64,000 bases of DNA from Brucella pseudogrignonensis (GCF_002252525.1 NZ_NNRM01000046.1:1-64000), one strand, 5' to 3'; counted from the first letter of the stretch, positions 35,543 through 45,582 are shown. The notes: a model not told the origin generated them from the sequence alone. Made by a program: numbers and translations.

Positions 35543-36073
35543 GTGGAACGACTGATCGAACGCAGCCTTTTCGCCAGTCGCTGGCTGATGGCACCCATGT
35601 ATATTGGCCTTGCTATGGCGCTGGTCATTCTGGTGTGGGTTTTCATCGTTGAGCTGTGGCGCTTTGCCATGATCGTCCCGTCAATGACGGTCAATGATGC
35701 GGTTCTGGGCGTGCTGGCGCTGATCGATCTCAGCCTTGCTGCCAATCTTCTGATGATCGTGATCTTTGCAGGCTACGAAAACTTCGTCAGCCGCATGGAT
35801 CTCGCTGATCACAAGGATCGTCCTGATTGGCAGGGTGAAGTCGATTTCTCGGCGCTGAAGCTCAAGCTCGTCGCCTCCATCGTGGCGATTTCCGGTATTC
35901 ATCTTCTCAAAGTGTTTATGGATGTCGCCAAATACTCCGCTGATCACATCAAATGGATGGTCGTCATTCATCTGGTTTTTGTGATTTCCGGCGTGCTTCT
36001 GGCCGCAATGGACTGGATTGCCAATCACGGCAAGACGCTTAAAAAGTCCAAGGTATCGAAAATCCAGGCCTAA
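35543..36073 (+). CDS. YqhA-family (UPF0114) inner-membrane protein
   Basis: This 176-residue protein has four hydrophobic segments and the family pattern ERLIERSLFASRW at the start and GYENFVSRMD in the middle. The family is conserved in Proteobacteria and its function is unknown. It starts with GTG at 35543, with AGGAG 6 nt upstream. Its stop codon abuts the convergent kdpE stop with no gap, so there is no room for a separate terminator between them. Confidence 0.85.
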   Translation: MERLIERSLFASRWLMAPMYIGLAMALVILVWVFIVELWRFAMIVPSMTVNDAVLGVLALIDLSLAANLLMIVIFAGYENFVSRMDLADHKDRPDWQGEVDFSALKLKLVASIVAISGIHLLKVFMDVAKYSADHIKWMVVIHLVFVISGVLLAAMDWIANHGKTLKKSKVSKIQA

Positions 36074-36778
36074 TCATGCAGTGATTGCGTCGGCTTCGCG
36101 CAGGCGATAGCCGACGCCTGTTTCCGTCAGAATATAATGCGGCTGATCAGGAGATTTCTCGATTTTCTGGCGCAGCTGGCGGACATAGATGCGCAGATAT
36201 TGCACATCGGCCGCCGGTCCCCACACATGGCTCAGAATATATTGATGCGTCAGCACCTTGCCGGCGTGCTGCACAAGCAGACGCAGGATTTCATATTCCT
36301 TGGGCGAGAGCTTTATCTCCGCATCATCAAGCTTCACGATGCGCCTGACCAGATCGACCGATAAACCACCGCTCTGAAAAACCGGTTTCTCGCCCTGCTG
36401 GTGCAGTTTATGGCGCAGCGCCACCCGCGTCCGTGCAGCCAGTTCCTTCATGCCAAAAGGCTTGGCTACATAATCGTCCGCACCTGTTTCAAGTGCGCGC
36501 ACAATGCCTGCCTCATCGGTACGGCTTGAAAGGATGAGGACTGGCAGTGTCAGTCCCCGTTCGCGCCACAGACGCAGAAGTTCGTGGCCGTCCGTATCGG
36601 GCAAGCCAAGGTCGAGCAGAACAAGATCGGGCTTTTCGCTCTCAAGCAACAGGTCTGCTTCGCGCGCATTGGCCGCTTCAATGATCGTATAACCTTCGGT
36701 CGTAAGCCCCACCCGCAGTAATTTGCGAATTGGTGGCTCGTCATCGACGACCAGAATTTTCGGCTTTGGATCGTTCAT
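36074..36778 (-). CDS. kdpE: KdpE response regulator of the kdp operon
   Basis: The 234-residue protein has a receiver domain (phospho-acceptor in LVLLDLGLPDTDG) and an OmpR-type winged helix (KEYEILRLLVQHAGKVLTHQ). Gene order and domain make it KdpE, which activates kdpFABC when K+ is limiting. It overlaps kdpD by 4 bp. It is the last gene of the operon, with the yqhA-like gene convergent behind it. Confidence 0.94.
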   Translation of the reverse strand: MNDPKPKILVVDDEPPIRKLLRVGLTTEGYTIIEAANAREADLLLESEKPDLVLLDLGLPDTDGHELLRLWRERGLTLPVLILSSRTDEAGIVRALETGADDYVAKPFGMKELAARTRVALRHKLHQQGEKPVFQSGGLSVDLVRRIVKLDDAEIKLSPKEYEILRLLVQHAGKVLTHQYILSHVWGPAADVQYLRIYVRQLRQKIEKSPDQPHYILTETGVGYRLREADAITA

Positions 36779-39480
36779 GAGTTCCTGTCTATCTCTTGAA
36801 CCGGCAGCGGTATGGTTATCGTAAAACGGGCGCCGGAACCCTCAACCCTGTTTCCGGCCCGAATAGTTCCACCCATTGCTTCTGTGAAGCCGCGGGCAAT
36901 GGAAAGGCCCAAGCCCGTTCCTGCCTGTACGTGATCACCCTTGCGAACGCGATAGAATGTATCGAAAACCCGTTCAAGATCGATATCGGGAATACCGGGA
37001 CCATGATCACTGATTTCAAGCACCACATGACCACGCTCGACATGCGCTTCAAGCACGATTTCTGATCCCTGCGGCGCATATTTTGCGGCATTATCGAGAA
37101 GATTGAACAATACCTGCTCAAACAAGACCGCATCAAGCCGCAGCATGGGAAGATCGGCTGCGACCGCCACCTGAAGCTTGTGATGCGCGAGAATCTTGAC
37201 CGCGCGATGCAGCGCTGCTCCCACAATATCGCCGAGATAATGTAGCGACAGATTGGGTTCCATGGCACCTGATTCAATGCGTGTCATATCAAGCAGATTG
37301 GCGATGAAGCGGTTCAGCCGTTCGGATTGCTCGACAATGGTCGATAGCAATTCGGTGCGGTCGCCTTCGGGCAGCGAAACGGAATAGTCGCGCAATGTGG
37401 TGGCGGCCCCCATGATGCCCGCAAGTGGTGTTTTAAGATCGTGCGATATGGAGGTGAGAAGCGCCGAGCGGAGCTTGTCTGCCTCTGCGGCAAGCTTGGC
37501 GCGTTCAACATCGCCCACAAGCTGCACACGCTCGATGGCAATGGCTGCCTGATCACTGAGCGCTTCAAAAAGTCTCTGCTGTTCGGGTGTCAGGATTGGC
37601 CCCTGCCGATCATTATCGAGCCCGATCACGCCGACAGACGTGCGCGCTGTCTTGAGCGGCAGATAAAGCCGCTTGGCGCCAGGCAGCGTATCCGCACCCC
37701 GACCGGCTGGCAGTTCATGTTCCCAAGCCCAGTGAGCTGCAGCAATATCGGCATCGACAAGACTGTCATCGGGCGGGTAGCCCGCGCGAACCGCAATGCT
37801 TTCACCTTCGGGAAGCAGGATGACAACGCGCACTTTCAGCATCGAGGCGATCTGAAAGGCGGTTGCCCAGAGCACATCATCGAGCGAACCAGTTCCCGCC
37901 AGCTTCTTGCTGAAAAGATAAAGATCCTCAGTCATGTTTGCGCGCTGCCGTGCCGCTGCTGCCTGACGCTGCACGCGGCTTGCCAGATTACTGGCGACAA
38001 AGCTGACAAGCAGAAAGAACGAAAGCGCCACCACGCTTTCTGGGTCTGCGATAGACAGCGTGTAGAGCGGCGAGAGGAAGAAGAAGTTATAGGCAAATGC
38101 GCTTAACACCGACACGAACAGCGCTGGCCAAAGACCGAGCGTGACCGCAACGCCAAGAACGCCTACAACGAAAACCAGAGCGATGCTTCGCACATCCAAA
38201 AACTGGTCGAGCAGAAGCCCGACACCAAGCGCGCAGGCCGTGACCAGTGAGGCGGCGAGATAAGGCTTGATGTTGAAGGCGCTCGGTTGACTTGCGGTTT
38301 TGACACCACGCATCGTCCCCGCTTTGTCGCGGTCGGCAGTCGAGGTGATATGAACATCGATCGCGCCTGAATGACGGATAAGATCATGCCCGACAGAGCC
38401 TTCGATTGCCTCGCGCCAGCGCGATTTTGCCGATTTTCCGGCAACGATATGCGTGTAATTATGGGTTGAGGCGTAACGCACCAAATCTTCGGCAATATTC
38501 TGGCCGGGAATAATCACGGTTTCGCCGCCAAGCCTTTCGGCCAGGCGCATGGTTGCCGAAATCCGGTCTTTTGCTTCATCGGACAGATTAGCCGAACGCG
38601 GCGTTTCAATGTGAATTGCAGCCCAGGGCGCCCGCATCCGATCGGCAAGCCGCCGCGCATAGCGCACCAATGAAGCACTGCTTGTGCGCTGGTCGATGGC
38701 AACCAGAACACGATCACCCGCAGCCCATGGCCCTTCAATGGCATGTGCCCGCATATGGGTCAGCAATTGTTCGTCAACCCGCTGCGCGGTGCGGCGAAGT
38801 GCAAGTTCGCGCAGGGCAGTCAGATTGCCGGGAGAAAAATAGTTGCGGATCGCACGCTTGGCGGTTTTCGGCAGATAGATCTTGCCCTGGTCAAGCCGCT
38901 TGATGAGATCGTCCGGTGTGAGATCAATCAGCTCGATATCATCGGCCCGGTCGATAATACTGTCGGGCACGGTTTCGCGTACGCGGATGCGGGTAATCTG
39001 CGCCACCACATCATTGAGGCTTTCGACATGCTGAATATTGAGCGTGGTATAAACATCGATCCCGCGCGCCAGAATTTCCTCGACATCCTGATAGCGCTTG
39101 GGATGACGGCTGCCCGGTGCATTGGTGTGGGCCAGCTCATCCACCAGAACCAGTTGCGGCTGCCTTTTTAGGATGGCATCGATATCCATCTCATCGAGCT
39201 GGTGGCCATGATAGGACACCGGCTTGCGGTCGATGATCTCAAGCCCATCGACAAGCGCTTCCGTTTCCTGTCGCCCATGCGTCTCGACAATGCCGATCAC
39301 CACATCAACGCCGTCCGCTTTGCGCGCACGTCCCGACATCAGCATTTCATAGGTCTTGCCGACGCCGGGTGCTGCTCCCAGAAATATCTTGAGACGGCCG
39401 CGCGTTTCGCGCTCTGCCTGTTCAAGCAGCGCATCGGGGGAAGGCCTCATATCGCCAAGGCGAAGATCGTCCGATACCAA
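36775..39480 (-). CDS. kdpD: KdpD sensor histidine kinase
   Basis: The product is about 901 residues. The N-terminal KdpD domain has Walker A GAAPGVGKTYEML, then a USP-like domain, four membrane helices (DUF4118), a GAF domain, and the kinase core (SISHDLKTPLAG H-box and GTGLGLSIARG). KdpD senses K+ limitation and phosphorylates KdpE. I place the start at the TTG at 39480, because GAGGA lies 7 nt upstream and the next codons lead straight into the conserved RPSPDALL. The open frame extends to an ATG at 39537, but that ATG lies inside a palindromic repeat. The kdpC gene is 155 bp upstream. Confidence 0.92.
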   Translation of the reverse strand: MVSDDLRLGDMRPSPDALLEQAERETRGRLKIFLGAAPGVGKTYEMLMSGRARKADGVDVVIGIVETHGRQETEALVDGLEIIDRKPVSYHGHQLDEMDIDAILKRQPQLVLVDELAHTNAPGSRHPKRYQDVEEILARGIDVYTTLNIQHVESLNDVVAQITRIRVRETVPDSIIDRADDIELIDLTPDDLIKRLDQGKIYLPKTAKRAIRNYFSPGNLTALRELALRRTAQRVDEQLLTHMRAHAIEGPWAAGDRVLVAIDQRTSSASLVRYARRLADRMRAPWAAIHIETPRSANLSDEAKDRISATMRLAERLGGETVIIPGQNIAEDLVRYASTHNYTHIVAGKSAKSRWREAIEGSVGHDLIRHSGAIDVHITSTADRDKAGTMRGVKTASQPSAFNIKPYLAASLVTACALGVGLLLDQFLDVRSIALVFVVGVLGVAVTLGLWPALFVSVLSAFAYNFFFLSPLYTLSIADPESVVALSFFLLVSFVASNLASRVQRQAAAARQRANMTEDLYLFSKKLAGTGSLDDVLWATAFQIASMLKVRVVILLPEGESIAVRAGYPPDDSLVDADIAAAHWAWEHELPAGRGADTLPGAKRLYLPLKTARTSVGVIGLDNDRQGPILTPEQQRLFEALSDQAAIAIERVQLVGDVERAKLAAEADKLRSALLTSISHDLKTPLAGIMGAATTLRDYSVSLPEGDRTELLSTIVEQSERLNRFIANLLDMTRIESGAMEPNLSLHYLGDIVGAALHRAVKILAHHKLQVAVAADLPMLRLDAVLFEQVLFNLLDNAAKYAPQGSEIVLEAHVERGHVVLEISDHGPGIPDIDLERVFDTFYRVRKGDHVQAGTGLGLSIARGFTEAMGGTIRAGNRVEGSGARFTITIPLPVQEIDRNS

Positions 39481-39523
39481 GCGTTGTTCCTCAAAATGAG
39501 AAGGCAGCGGGCAAGCCCGCCGG

Positions 39524-39565
39524 TAGAGCGGTTTCATTTTTAGCAGAATCGTTGAAACCGCTCTA
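39524..39565. repeat. Palindrome between kdpC and kdpD
   Basis: TAGAGCGGTTTCA (39524-39536) and TGAAACCGCTCTA (39553-39565) are a perfect 13-bp inverted repeat. The left arm, read on the minus strand, contains the ATG of the longer kdpD frame (39537-39535 and on). Similar TAGAGCG arms occur at 44098-44138. Confidence 0.65.
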
Positions 39566-39635
39566 TTTCTTTGTTTTCACGCATTATCCACCACAAAACC
39601 GCGATGCACTTTTGCTGGAAATGCTTTGATCTACT

Positions 39636-40208
39636 CTAGTTAATCCCGGTTCTGTCCAGAACAAGATTAAGCTTGAGCACATTGACCACGGGCTCACCAA
39701 GGAAACCAAGCTCGCGCTGCTCGATCTGCTGTTCGACGATGCCGCGAAGGCTCGCTTCATCAAGCCCGCGCGCTTTGGCAACGCGAGGCACCTGAAAAAG
39801 AGCAGCTTGTGGTGAGATATGCGGATCAAGCCCGCTTGCCGATGTTGTGACGAGATCAATCGGCACTTCGGCATTGGGTGTACCCAGCCGCAATGCGTCG
39901 GCATCGGCTTTGATGCGTGCAATCAGTGCCGGATTGGTTGGCCCAAGATTGAAGCCACCCGAGCTTGCAGCATCATAACCTTCTTTGCCAGCCGCAGAAG
40001 GGCGGCCATGGAAATAGCGGTCGCCTGCAAATTTCTGGCCGATCAGTTCAGAACCTATCACCTTGCCATCCTTTTCGATGAGGCTGCCATTGGCCTGTTG
40101 CGGAAAGATGGCTTGCGCAAGCCCGGTCATGCCAAGCGGATAAATCAGCCCTGTGATGACAGTAAGAGCAACGATCATGACGAGTGCTGGACGCAGTTGT
40201 TTCAACAT
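39636..40208 (-). CDS. kdpC: Potassium-transporting ATPase subunit KdpC
   Basis: The 190-residue subunit has one N-terminal helix ([18 protein letters not shown]) and the KdpC motif FHGRPSAAG, then [16 protein letters not shown]. KdpC stabilises the KdpA-KdpB complex in the inner membrane. It starts 11 bp after kdpB. The length is normal. Confidence 0.95.
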   Translation of the reverse strand: MLKQLRPALVMIVALTVITGLIYPLGMTGLAQAIFPQQANGSLIEKDGKVIGSELIGQKFAGDRYFHGRPSAAGKEGYDAASSGGFNLGPTNPALIARIKADADALRLGTPNAEVPIDLVTTSASGLDPHISPQAALFQVPRVAKARGLDEASLRGIVEQQIEQRELGFLGEPVVNVLKLNLVLDRTGIN

Positions 40209-40219
40209 TTTCTTGTTCC

Positions 40220-42277
40220 TTAAACCAGGCCGAGGGCGACGATGGCCATATCAATGACCTTGATGCCGATGAACGGAACAATGACGCCGCCGAGGCCGTA
40301 GATCAGAAGATTGCGCGACAGCAGTGCGCCTGCGCCGACAGGCTTATAAGCAACGCCCTTCAGCGAAAGCGGGATCAGCGCGACAATGATGAGTGCGTTG
40401 AAGATGATCGCCGAGAGGATCGCGCTTTGTGGGGTTGCAAGCCCCATGATGTTGAGCGCGCCAAGCTGCGGATAAAAGGCGAGAAACATCGCGGGAATGA
40501 TTGCAAAGTACTTGGCAATGTCATTGGCAATCGAGAAAGTTGTGAGTGCGCCGCGCGTCATCAGCAATTGCTTGCCGATCTCAACAATCTCGATGAGCTT
40601 GGTTGGATCGCTATCGAGATCGACCATATTCCCGGCCTCGCGTGCGGCAACCGTACCCGTATTCATGGCAACGCCGACATCGGCCTGCGCCAGGGCTGGC
40701 GCGTCATTGGTGCCGTCGCCGCACATCGCCACAAGCTTGCCCTTGGCCTGTTCCTGCCGGATAAGCTCAAGCTTGTTTTCTGGCGTTGCCTGCGCCAGAA
40801 AATCATCGACGCCTGCTTCTGCAGCAATCGCCGCCGCCGTCATCGGATTGTCGCCAGTAATCATCACTGTGCGGATACCCATGCGGCGCAATTCAGTGAA
40901 ACGCTCGCGGATGCCGCCCTTGACGATATCCTTGAGGTGAATGACGCCAAGCAGGCGTCCATCCTTGCTGACTGCCAAAGGCGTTCCGCCGGTTTTGGCG
41001 ATTGTGTCGGCAATGGCTTGCAATTCATGAACGGTCTTTTCATCCGATGTTGCATGTTTGAGCACGGCATCAACCGCGCCCTTGCGGATCGACGACCCGT
41101 CAACATCGACACCGCTCATCCGGCTTTGCGCCGTGAAAGGCACGAAGATCGCATTCAGGCTCTGCATATCGCGGCCGCGCATGTCGTATTTTTCCTTGGC
41201 AAGAACGACGATGGAGCGGCCTTCTGGCGTTTCGTCGGCAAGCGAGGCCAATTGTGCGGCATCGGCAAGGGCCAGTTCATTCACGCCGCTAACCGGCATG
41301 AAGGCTGTGGCCTGACGATTGCCGAGCGTGATTGTGCCGGTCTTGTCGAGCAAAAGCGTGTCAACGTCACCGGCAGCTTCCACCGCACGGCCAGACATCG
41401 CAAGCACATTGAAGCGCACCAGACGGTCCATGCCGGCGATGCCGATTGCCGACAAAAGTGCGCCGATTGTGGTCGGGATCAGGGTGACGAAAAGGGCAAC
41501 CAGCACGATGACGGGAATATAACCGCCCGCATAGGAGGCAAAGCTCGGAATTGTCACCACAGCCAGAACGAAGATCAGCGTCATGCCTGCAAGCAGAATG
41601 TTGAGCGCGATTTCATTTGGCGTCTTCTGGCGTTCAGCCCCTTCGACAAGGCTGATCATTTTGTCGATGAAAGTCGAGCCCTGAGCCGCTGTGATGCGGA
41701 CCTTGATCCAGTCAGACAGAACCTGCGTACCGCCGGTGACAGCAGAGCGGTCGCCGCCCGATTCACGAATGACCGGAGCGGATTCACCTGTGATGGCTGC
41801 TTCGTTGACGGAAGCCACACCTTCGATGACTTCGCCGTCGGATGGAATGATATCGCCTGCTTCAACGATCACCATATCGCCGACCTTGAGGCTTGTGCCA
41901 GGTACGGTCGTAAAGTCTTTCTGGCCTATATCACGAAGCAGTTTGGCCTGGGTTTCCGTGCGGGTGCGGCGCAGGGATTCCGCCTGTGCCTTGCCACGAC
42001 CTTCGGCAACAGCTTCGGCAAAATTGGCAAACAGTACCGTGAACCAGAGCCACAGCACGATCTGGAACGAAAAGCCGATATCGGCTCCGCTGGTCGCAAC
42101 ATCCTTCAACAGAAGAACAGTTGTAAGCATGGAGACCACAGCCACCACGAACATCACCGGATTGCGTGCAAGGCTTTTGGGATTAAGCTTGCGAAAAGCG
42201 TCACCAATGGCGGGAAGGAGGATGCGCGCATCAAGGATGCTGGCCTTAACGACTTTGGCGGATTGGGACTTGCTCAT
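40220..42277 (-). CDS. kdpB: Potassium-transporting P-type ATPase subunit KdpB
   Basis: The 685-residue catalytic subunit has the phosphorylation motif [13 protein letters not shown], the TGES actuator motif (ITGESAPVI) and the [10 protein letters not shown] hinge. It hydrolyses ATP to drive K+ uptake through KdpA. The ATG overlaps by 4 bp (ATGA) the stop of a 33-codon ORF that separates it from kdpA. GGAG 5' of the ATG provides its own ribosome-binding site. Confidence 0.96.
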   Translation of the reverse strand: MSKSQSAKVVKASILDARILLPAIGDAFRKLNPKSLARNPVMFVVAVVSMLTTVLLLKDVATSGADIGFSFQIVLWLWFTVLFANFAEAVAEGRGKAQAESLRRTRTETQAKLLRDIGQKDFTTVPGTSLKVGDMVIVEAGDIIPSDGEVIEGVASVNEAAITGESAPVIRESGGDRSAVTGGTQVLSDWIKVRITAAQGSTFIDKMISLVEGAERQKTPNEIALNILLAGMTLIFVLAVVTIPSFASYAGGYIPVIVLVALFVTLIPTTIGALLSAIGIAGMDRLVRFNVLAMSGRAVEAAGDVDTLLLDKTGTITLGNRQATAFMPVSGVNELALADAAQLASLADETPEGRSIVVLAKEKYDMRGRDMQSLNAIFVPFTAQSRMSGVDVDGSSIRKGAVDAVLKHATSDEKTVHELQAIADTIAKTGGTPLAVSKDGRLLGVIHLKDIVKGGIRERFTELRRMGIRTVMITGDNPMTAAAIAAEAGVDDFLAQATPENKLELIRQEQAKGKLVAMCGDGTNDAPALAQADVGVAMNTGTVAAREAGNMVDLDSDPTKLIEIVEIGKQLLMTRGALTTFSIANDIAKYFAIIPAMFLAFYPQLGALNIMGLATPQSAILSAIIFNALIIVALIPLSLKGVAYKPVGAGALLSRNLLIYGLGGVIVPFIGIKVIDMAIVALGLV

Positions 42278-42375
42278 AGGGAACTCCAGAAAAGCGGACC
42301 CAGAAATTCTGCAGCAAGTACGATCATCAGCACTGCTGCGAGGATGAGGAGAATGAGGTTTGATGGGCTATGCAT
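42274..42375 (-). CDS. 33-residue hydrophobic small protein between kdpA and kdpB
   Basis: The frame reads [20 protein letters not shown] then [13 protein letters not shown] and stop, one predicted membrane helix. Its ATG overlaps the kdpA stop (TAATG) and its TGA overlaps the kdpB start (ATGA), so it is flanked on both sides by coupling junctions. It has no strong ribosome-binding site of its own, which fits translational coupling to kdpA. I do not recognise it as KdpF, which is encoded elsewhere in this operon (44221-44310). It may be a KdpF-like accessory peptide or an ORF of chance; the overlaps and full hydrophobic helix favour a real gene. Confidence 0.55.
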   Translation of the reverse strand: MHSPSNLILLILAAVLMIVLAAEFLGPLFWSSL

Positions 42376-44078
42376 TAGAATGTTTGCCCGTTGATCAGCG
42401 CGAGATGTTCAGCCACAGGTCCGAGCGCCAGTGCGGGGAAGAAGATCAGACCACCCACAACGAGAATGACACCGATCAGCAGACCGACGAAAAGCGGTCC
42501 ATGGGTCGGGAATGTCCCGGCAGATTCGGGTGCTGCCTTCTTGGCAACCAGTGAGCCTGCAATTGCCAGTGCCGGAACGATGACCAGAAAGCGGCCCATC
42601 AGCATCGCAAGACCGATGGTGATGTTGTACCAGGGCGTGTTGCCCGAGAGGCCGCCAAAGGCCGAACCGTTATTGGCGGTGCCCGACGTATAGGCATAAA
42701 GGATTTCCGAGAAGCCATGCGGTCCGGGATTCGCTATCGAGCTTAGACCTGCCGGAATGACTGTGGCGATTGCCGTAAAGCCAAGGATCGAAAGCGGCAG
42801 GCAGAGAACGGCGAGCATGGCCATCTTCACCTCTTTTGCCTCGATTTTCTTGCCCAGATATTCCGGTGTGCGTCCGACCATCAGACCAGCCACGAAGATT
42901 GCCACGACAACAAACAGGATGATGCCGTAGAAGCCTGCGCCCACGCCGCCGATAATGATTTCACCCAGCATCATGTTGATCATGGGGATCATGCCGCCAA
43001 GCGCCATCATGCTGTCATGCATGACAATGACTGCGCCACAGGAGGCGGCTGTCGTCACCACTGCAAATAGCGCCGACATGGTAATGCCGAAGCGGGTTTC
43101 CTTGCCTTCCATATTGCCGCCATCAATGCCAAGCGCATGGATGAGTGGATTGCCCGCAGCTTCTGCCCAGTAGCAAATGGCAACACCGGCCACAAAGAGC
43201 ACGCCCATCGCAGCGAAAATCGCCCAGCCCTGCTTTTCATTGCCGACCATGCGGCCAAACACATTGGTAAGGCCTGCACCGATGGCAAAAATCGCTACCA
43301 TCTGGATCATGTTCGAAATGGCATCGGGATTTTCAAATGGATGCGCGGAATTGGCATTGAAGAAGCCGCCGCCATTGGTGCCGAGCATCTTGATGGCAAG
43401 CTGAGAAGCGACCGGACCAAGCGCTATGACCTGACGCGCGCCTTCAAGCGTGGTGGCTTCGACATAAGAGCCGAGCGTCTGCGGTACACCGAGCGCCACA
43501 AAAGCAAGCGTCATGACCACACAAATCGGCAGCAGGATATAGAGCGTGCAGCGTGTGAGGTCACACCAGAAATTGCCCAGCGTCTTCATCGATTTGCGCG
43601 AGAAGGCGCGGATAAGCGCAATGGCAATGGCCACACCCGTTGCAGCCGAAACGAAGTTCTGGACCGTAAGACCTGCCATCTGGGTGAGATAGGACATGGT
43701 GCTTTCGCCACCATAGTTCTGCCAGTTGGTGTTGGTCACAAAACTTGTTGCCGTGTTGAAGGCGAGATCGGCGGGCACATTGCTCATGCCCATCGGGTTG
43801 AAAGGCAGGGAACCTTGCGCGCGCTGCAGAAAATAAAGCAGCAGAAAGCCTGCAAGATTGAACAGCAGCATGGCGGCTGCATAGCTCGTCCAGTGCTGCT
43901 CCTCACGCTCGCTTGTTCCTGCCAGACGATAAAGTCCCCGTTCGATGGGAACGAGGACAGGCGACAGAAACGTGCGCTCGCCATTGAAAACGCGCGTCAT
44001 ATAGCTGCCAAGCGGCTTTATGAGCGCGATGATGATCCCGCAAAAGATGAGGATCTGTATCCATCCATTGATTGTCAT
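42375..44078 (-). CDS. kdpA: Potassium-transporting ATPase subunit KdpA
   Basis: The 567-residue membrane subunit has about ten helices and four selectivity-filter-like loops, including [34 protein letters not shown] and [14 protein letters not shown]. It binds and conducts K+ in the KdpFABC pump. The start is placed at the ATG at 44078, because GGGA lies upstream and the longer TTG frame only adds four residues. Upstream kdpF is separated by a 142-bp gap that holds a composite palindromic repeat. Confidence 0.95.
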   Translation of the reverse strand: MTINGWIQILIFCGIIIALIKPLGSYMTRVFNGERTFLSPVLVPIERGLYRLAGTSEREEQHWTSYAAAMLLFNLAGFLLLYFLQRAQGSLPFNPMGMSNVPADLAFNTATSFVTNTNWQNYGGESTMSYLTQMAGLTVQNFVSAATGVAIAIALIRAFSRKSMKTLGNFWCDLTRCTLYILLPICVVMTLAFVALGVPQTLGSYVEATTLEGARQVIALGPVASQLAIKMLGTNGGGFFNANSAHPFENPDAISNMIQMVAIFAIGAGLTNVFGRMVGNEKQGWAIFAAMGVLFVAGVAICYWAEAAGNPLIHALGIDGGNMEGKETRFGITMSALFAVVTTAASCGAVIVMHDSMMALGGMIPMINMMLGEIIIGGVGAGFYGIILFVVVAIFVAGLMVGRTPEYLGKKIEAKEVKMAMLAVLCLPLSILGFTAIATVIPAGLSSIANPGPHGFSEILYAYTSGTANNGSAFGGLSGNTPWYNITIGLAMLMGRFLVIVPALAIAGSLVAKKAAPESAGTFPTHGPLFVGLLIGVILVVGGLIFFPALALGPVAEHLALINGQTF

Positions 44079-44097
44079 GGTTTTTCCCAAGCCTGAT

Positions 44098-44201
44098 TAG
44101 AGCGCGTTTCGATCTGATTGAAACAGATCCACGCTCTAAATCTTTGGTTTAACGCACATCGTATCTGAAATTGGCTTCCCACTTTTCGGGGGGCGCTCTA
44201 G
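44098..44201. repeat. Composite palindromic repeat between kdpF and kdpA
   Basis: The first part has arms TAGAGCG (44098-44104) and CGCTCTA (44132-44138), with inner GATCTG/CAGATC. The second part (about 44151-44201) contains TTCCCACTTTTCGGGG, the reverse sense of the AAAAGTGGGAA core in other repeats of the window. It splits a normally compact operon, so it may process or stabilise the transcript. Confidence 0.6.
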
Positions 44202-44220
44202 GCTCAAATAGGCTGCTTAT

Positions 44221-44310
44221 TCAGAACCGTTCCGGACGAATGAGCGCGTAAAGAAGGTAGGCGGCAACGAAAGCCGCAACCAAGGCGCCTGCGATATATT
44301 CAATCAGCAT
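44221..44310 (-). CDS. kdpF: KdpF small membrane subunit
   Basis: A 29-residue peptide, MLIEYIAGALVAAFV followed by AAYLLYALIRPERF, has one membrane helix and the C-terminal LIRPE(R/K)F signature of KdpF. KdpF stabilises the KdpFABC complex. GAGGA precedes the ATG by 7 nt. It is easily missed because of its size. Confidence 0.85.
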   Translation of the reverse strand: MLIEYIAGALVAAFVAAYLLYALIRPERF

Positions 44311-44320
44311 GGCGGGTTCC

Positions 44321-44407
44321 TCAAAGCCTCTCGCAAAGGCGCAAATAGCCAAACAGCATTGCGAAGAAAGCGATGCCGATACCAAGAACGGCAATATCCA
44401 TTGTCAT
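44321..44407 (-). CDS. Small membrane peptide upstream of kdpF
   Basis: The frame encodes 28 residues, MTMDIAVLGIGIAFF then AMLFGYLRLCERL, one hydrophobic helix ending in an LCERL tail. Its stop lies 10 bp before the kdpF ATG. I recall short peptides with a YxRxCxRL ending near kdpF in other bacteria, which suggests a conserved but uncharacterised family; I cannot verify this here. The ATG at 44407 lacks an obvious ribosome-binding site, and the ATG at 44401 is an alternative. Confidence 0.6.
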   Translation of the reverse strand: MTMDIAVLGIGIAFFAMLFGYLRLCERL

Positions 44408-44567
44408 TTTGAATGCCCTGTCGCGATTGCCTCATGGGCTGAATGCCTATGGGGCTCTCTGTTTCCACAGCAGGGATTATGCTGCCGCAGCCCATAGGGT
44501 TTCGAGAGAGGGGAAAAGGCTGAAAAATAAAAAAGTCATATATGTTTTGACGTCAGGCAGGTGACAA
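44408..44567 (-). promoter_or_regulatory. kdp promoter region
   Basis: The region upstream of the kdp genes includes, on the minus strand, a T-rich stretch (44521-44536; TTTTTTATTTTTCA type) comparable to KdpE binding sites of enterobacteria, which are T-rich. No -35/-10 pair is certain. CTATGGGCTGC (44483-44493 on the minus strand) and GCCTATGGGG repeat locally. Confidence 0.3.
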
Positions 44568-44600
44568 CAAAAAAACGCGCCGCTGGTCGCGACGCGTTTT
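44568..44600 (-). terminator. Terminator of the asparagine permease-asparaginase operon
   Basis: On the minus strand AAAACGCGTCGC (44600-44589) pairs with GCGGCGCGTTTT (44583-44572), one G-U pair, 5-nt loop, followed by a run of T. It lies 24 bp after the asparaginase stop codon. Confidence 0.8.
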
Positions 44601-44623
44601 GACTTTCAATTTTGCGATGTATC

Positions 44624-45574
44624 TTATGGGTTCAGATCATCAAAGGCCCGGGTAATCGCATCTTTCGGGCTTTTGCTGGCAATCAGGCTTGCCAGAAGGA
44701 TCCGCGCCTGACCGGGACGCAAAGTCTGCGAATGCACAGCACCGGCTGCAACCAGATCATGGCCGCCACCACCGCCGCCGTAACCCGGCACCAGAACGCC
44801 GGCTGGAACGCGGCTTGAAACCACCACCGGGATATTGTTTTTCGTACACTCTTTCACGGCTGCAACGATTGTCGCATTGGCATTGCCAGAGCCAAGAGCT
44901 GCCAGCACAATGCCGTGGCTTTGAGCCTGAATGCTCGCCCGAAGATGCAGGTCATCACAACCCGGATGAATGGCAACAATATCGACCCGTGTTGCGCTGA
45001 CCGATGCGGGCAGGCGGATAGCATCCGGTCTTTCCAGATCGCGCACCGATCGGAAAGCATCGGCGTGGTCACTGCTGAACTTGAATGCGCCCCATGCAGG
45101 CACGATCCTGCCTCCAAAGGCGATCAAGACGCCTTTCTTGGCATTGGCCGGGTCTGTTGCAAGATTGATTGCAGTCGTCAGATTGGATGGACCATCCGCA
45201 TCGGGATGATCGGCAGTGAACTGCGCGCCGGTGAAAATCACCGGCTTGGAAAGATGGTGTTGCAGATGAACGAGCAGGGCCGTTTCTTCCATGGCATCCG
45301 TGCCATGCAGCACCACAACACCATGAATTTCAGGATCTGCAATCTGCGCTGCAACCGCATCGGAGATAGTCTGCATATCGATCAGTGTCAGGCTGGATGA
45401 ATCCTTAGCCATCAGATCGATGGGGCGCAGCTGCGCCCCGACATCGCCAAGGGTCGCAAGCAGATCGTCACCATTGAGCGTCGGCGTGGCTGCGCCATCT
45501 TCCCCGCGCTTGCTTGCAATAGTTCCACCGGTGGCGATAACCGCCACCAATGGTTTGAATTGCGAATTACTCAC
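44624..45574 (-). CDS. L-asparaginase (type II-like, cytoplasmic form)
   Basis: The product is 316 residues. Both asparaginase signatures are present: VAVIATGGTIASKRG with the nucleophilic Thr, and VVLHGTDAMEETALL. No signal peptide is seen. It hydrolyses asparagine to aspartate and ammonia. The GTG at 45574 is preferred over the TTG at 45586 because AGGGG lies just upstream and overlaps the permease end. It follows the asparagine permease gene, and divergent aspA takes the product onward. Glutaminase side activity cannot be excluded. Confidence 0.9.
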   Translation of the reverse strand: MSNSQFKPLVAVIATGGTIASKRGEDGAATPTLNGDDLLATLGDVGAQLRPIDLMAKDSSSLTLIDMQTISDAVAAQIADPEIHGVVVLHGTDAMEETALLVHLQHHLSKPVIFTGAQFTADHPDADGPSNLTTAINLATDPANAKKGVLIAFGGRIVPAWGAFKFSSDHADAFRSVRDLERPDAIRLPASVSATRVDIVAIHPGCDDLHLRASIQAQSHGIVLAALGSGNANATIVAAVKECTKNNIPVVVSSRVPAGVLVPGYGGGGGGHDLVAAGAVHSQTLRPGQARILLASLIASKSPKDAITRAFDDLNP

Positions 45575-45582
45575 TCTGCCCC

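Noticed and set aside
40184-42394. A 736-codon open frame on the plus strand, antisense to kdpB and kdpC
   Set aside because: It is a shadow of the real genes: codon composition mirrors kdpB, and the kdp products are unmistakable on the other strand.
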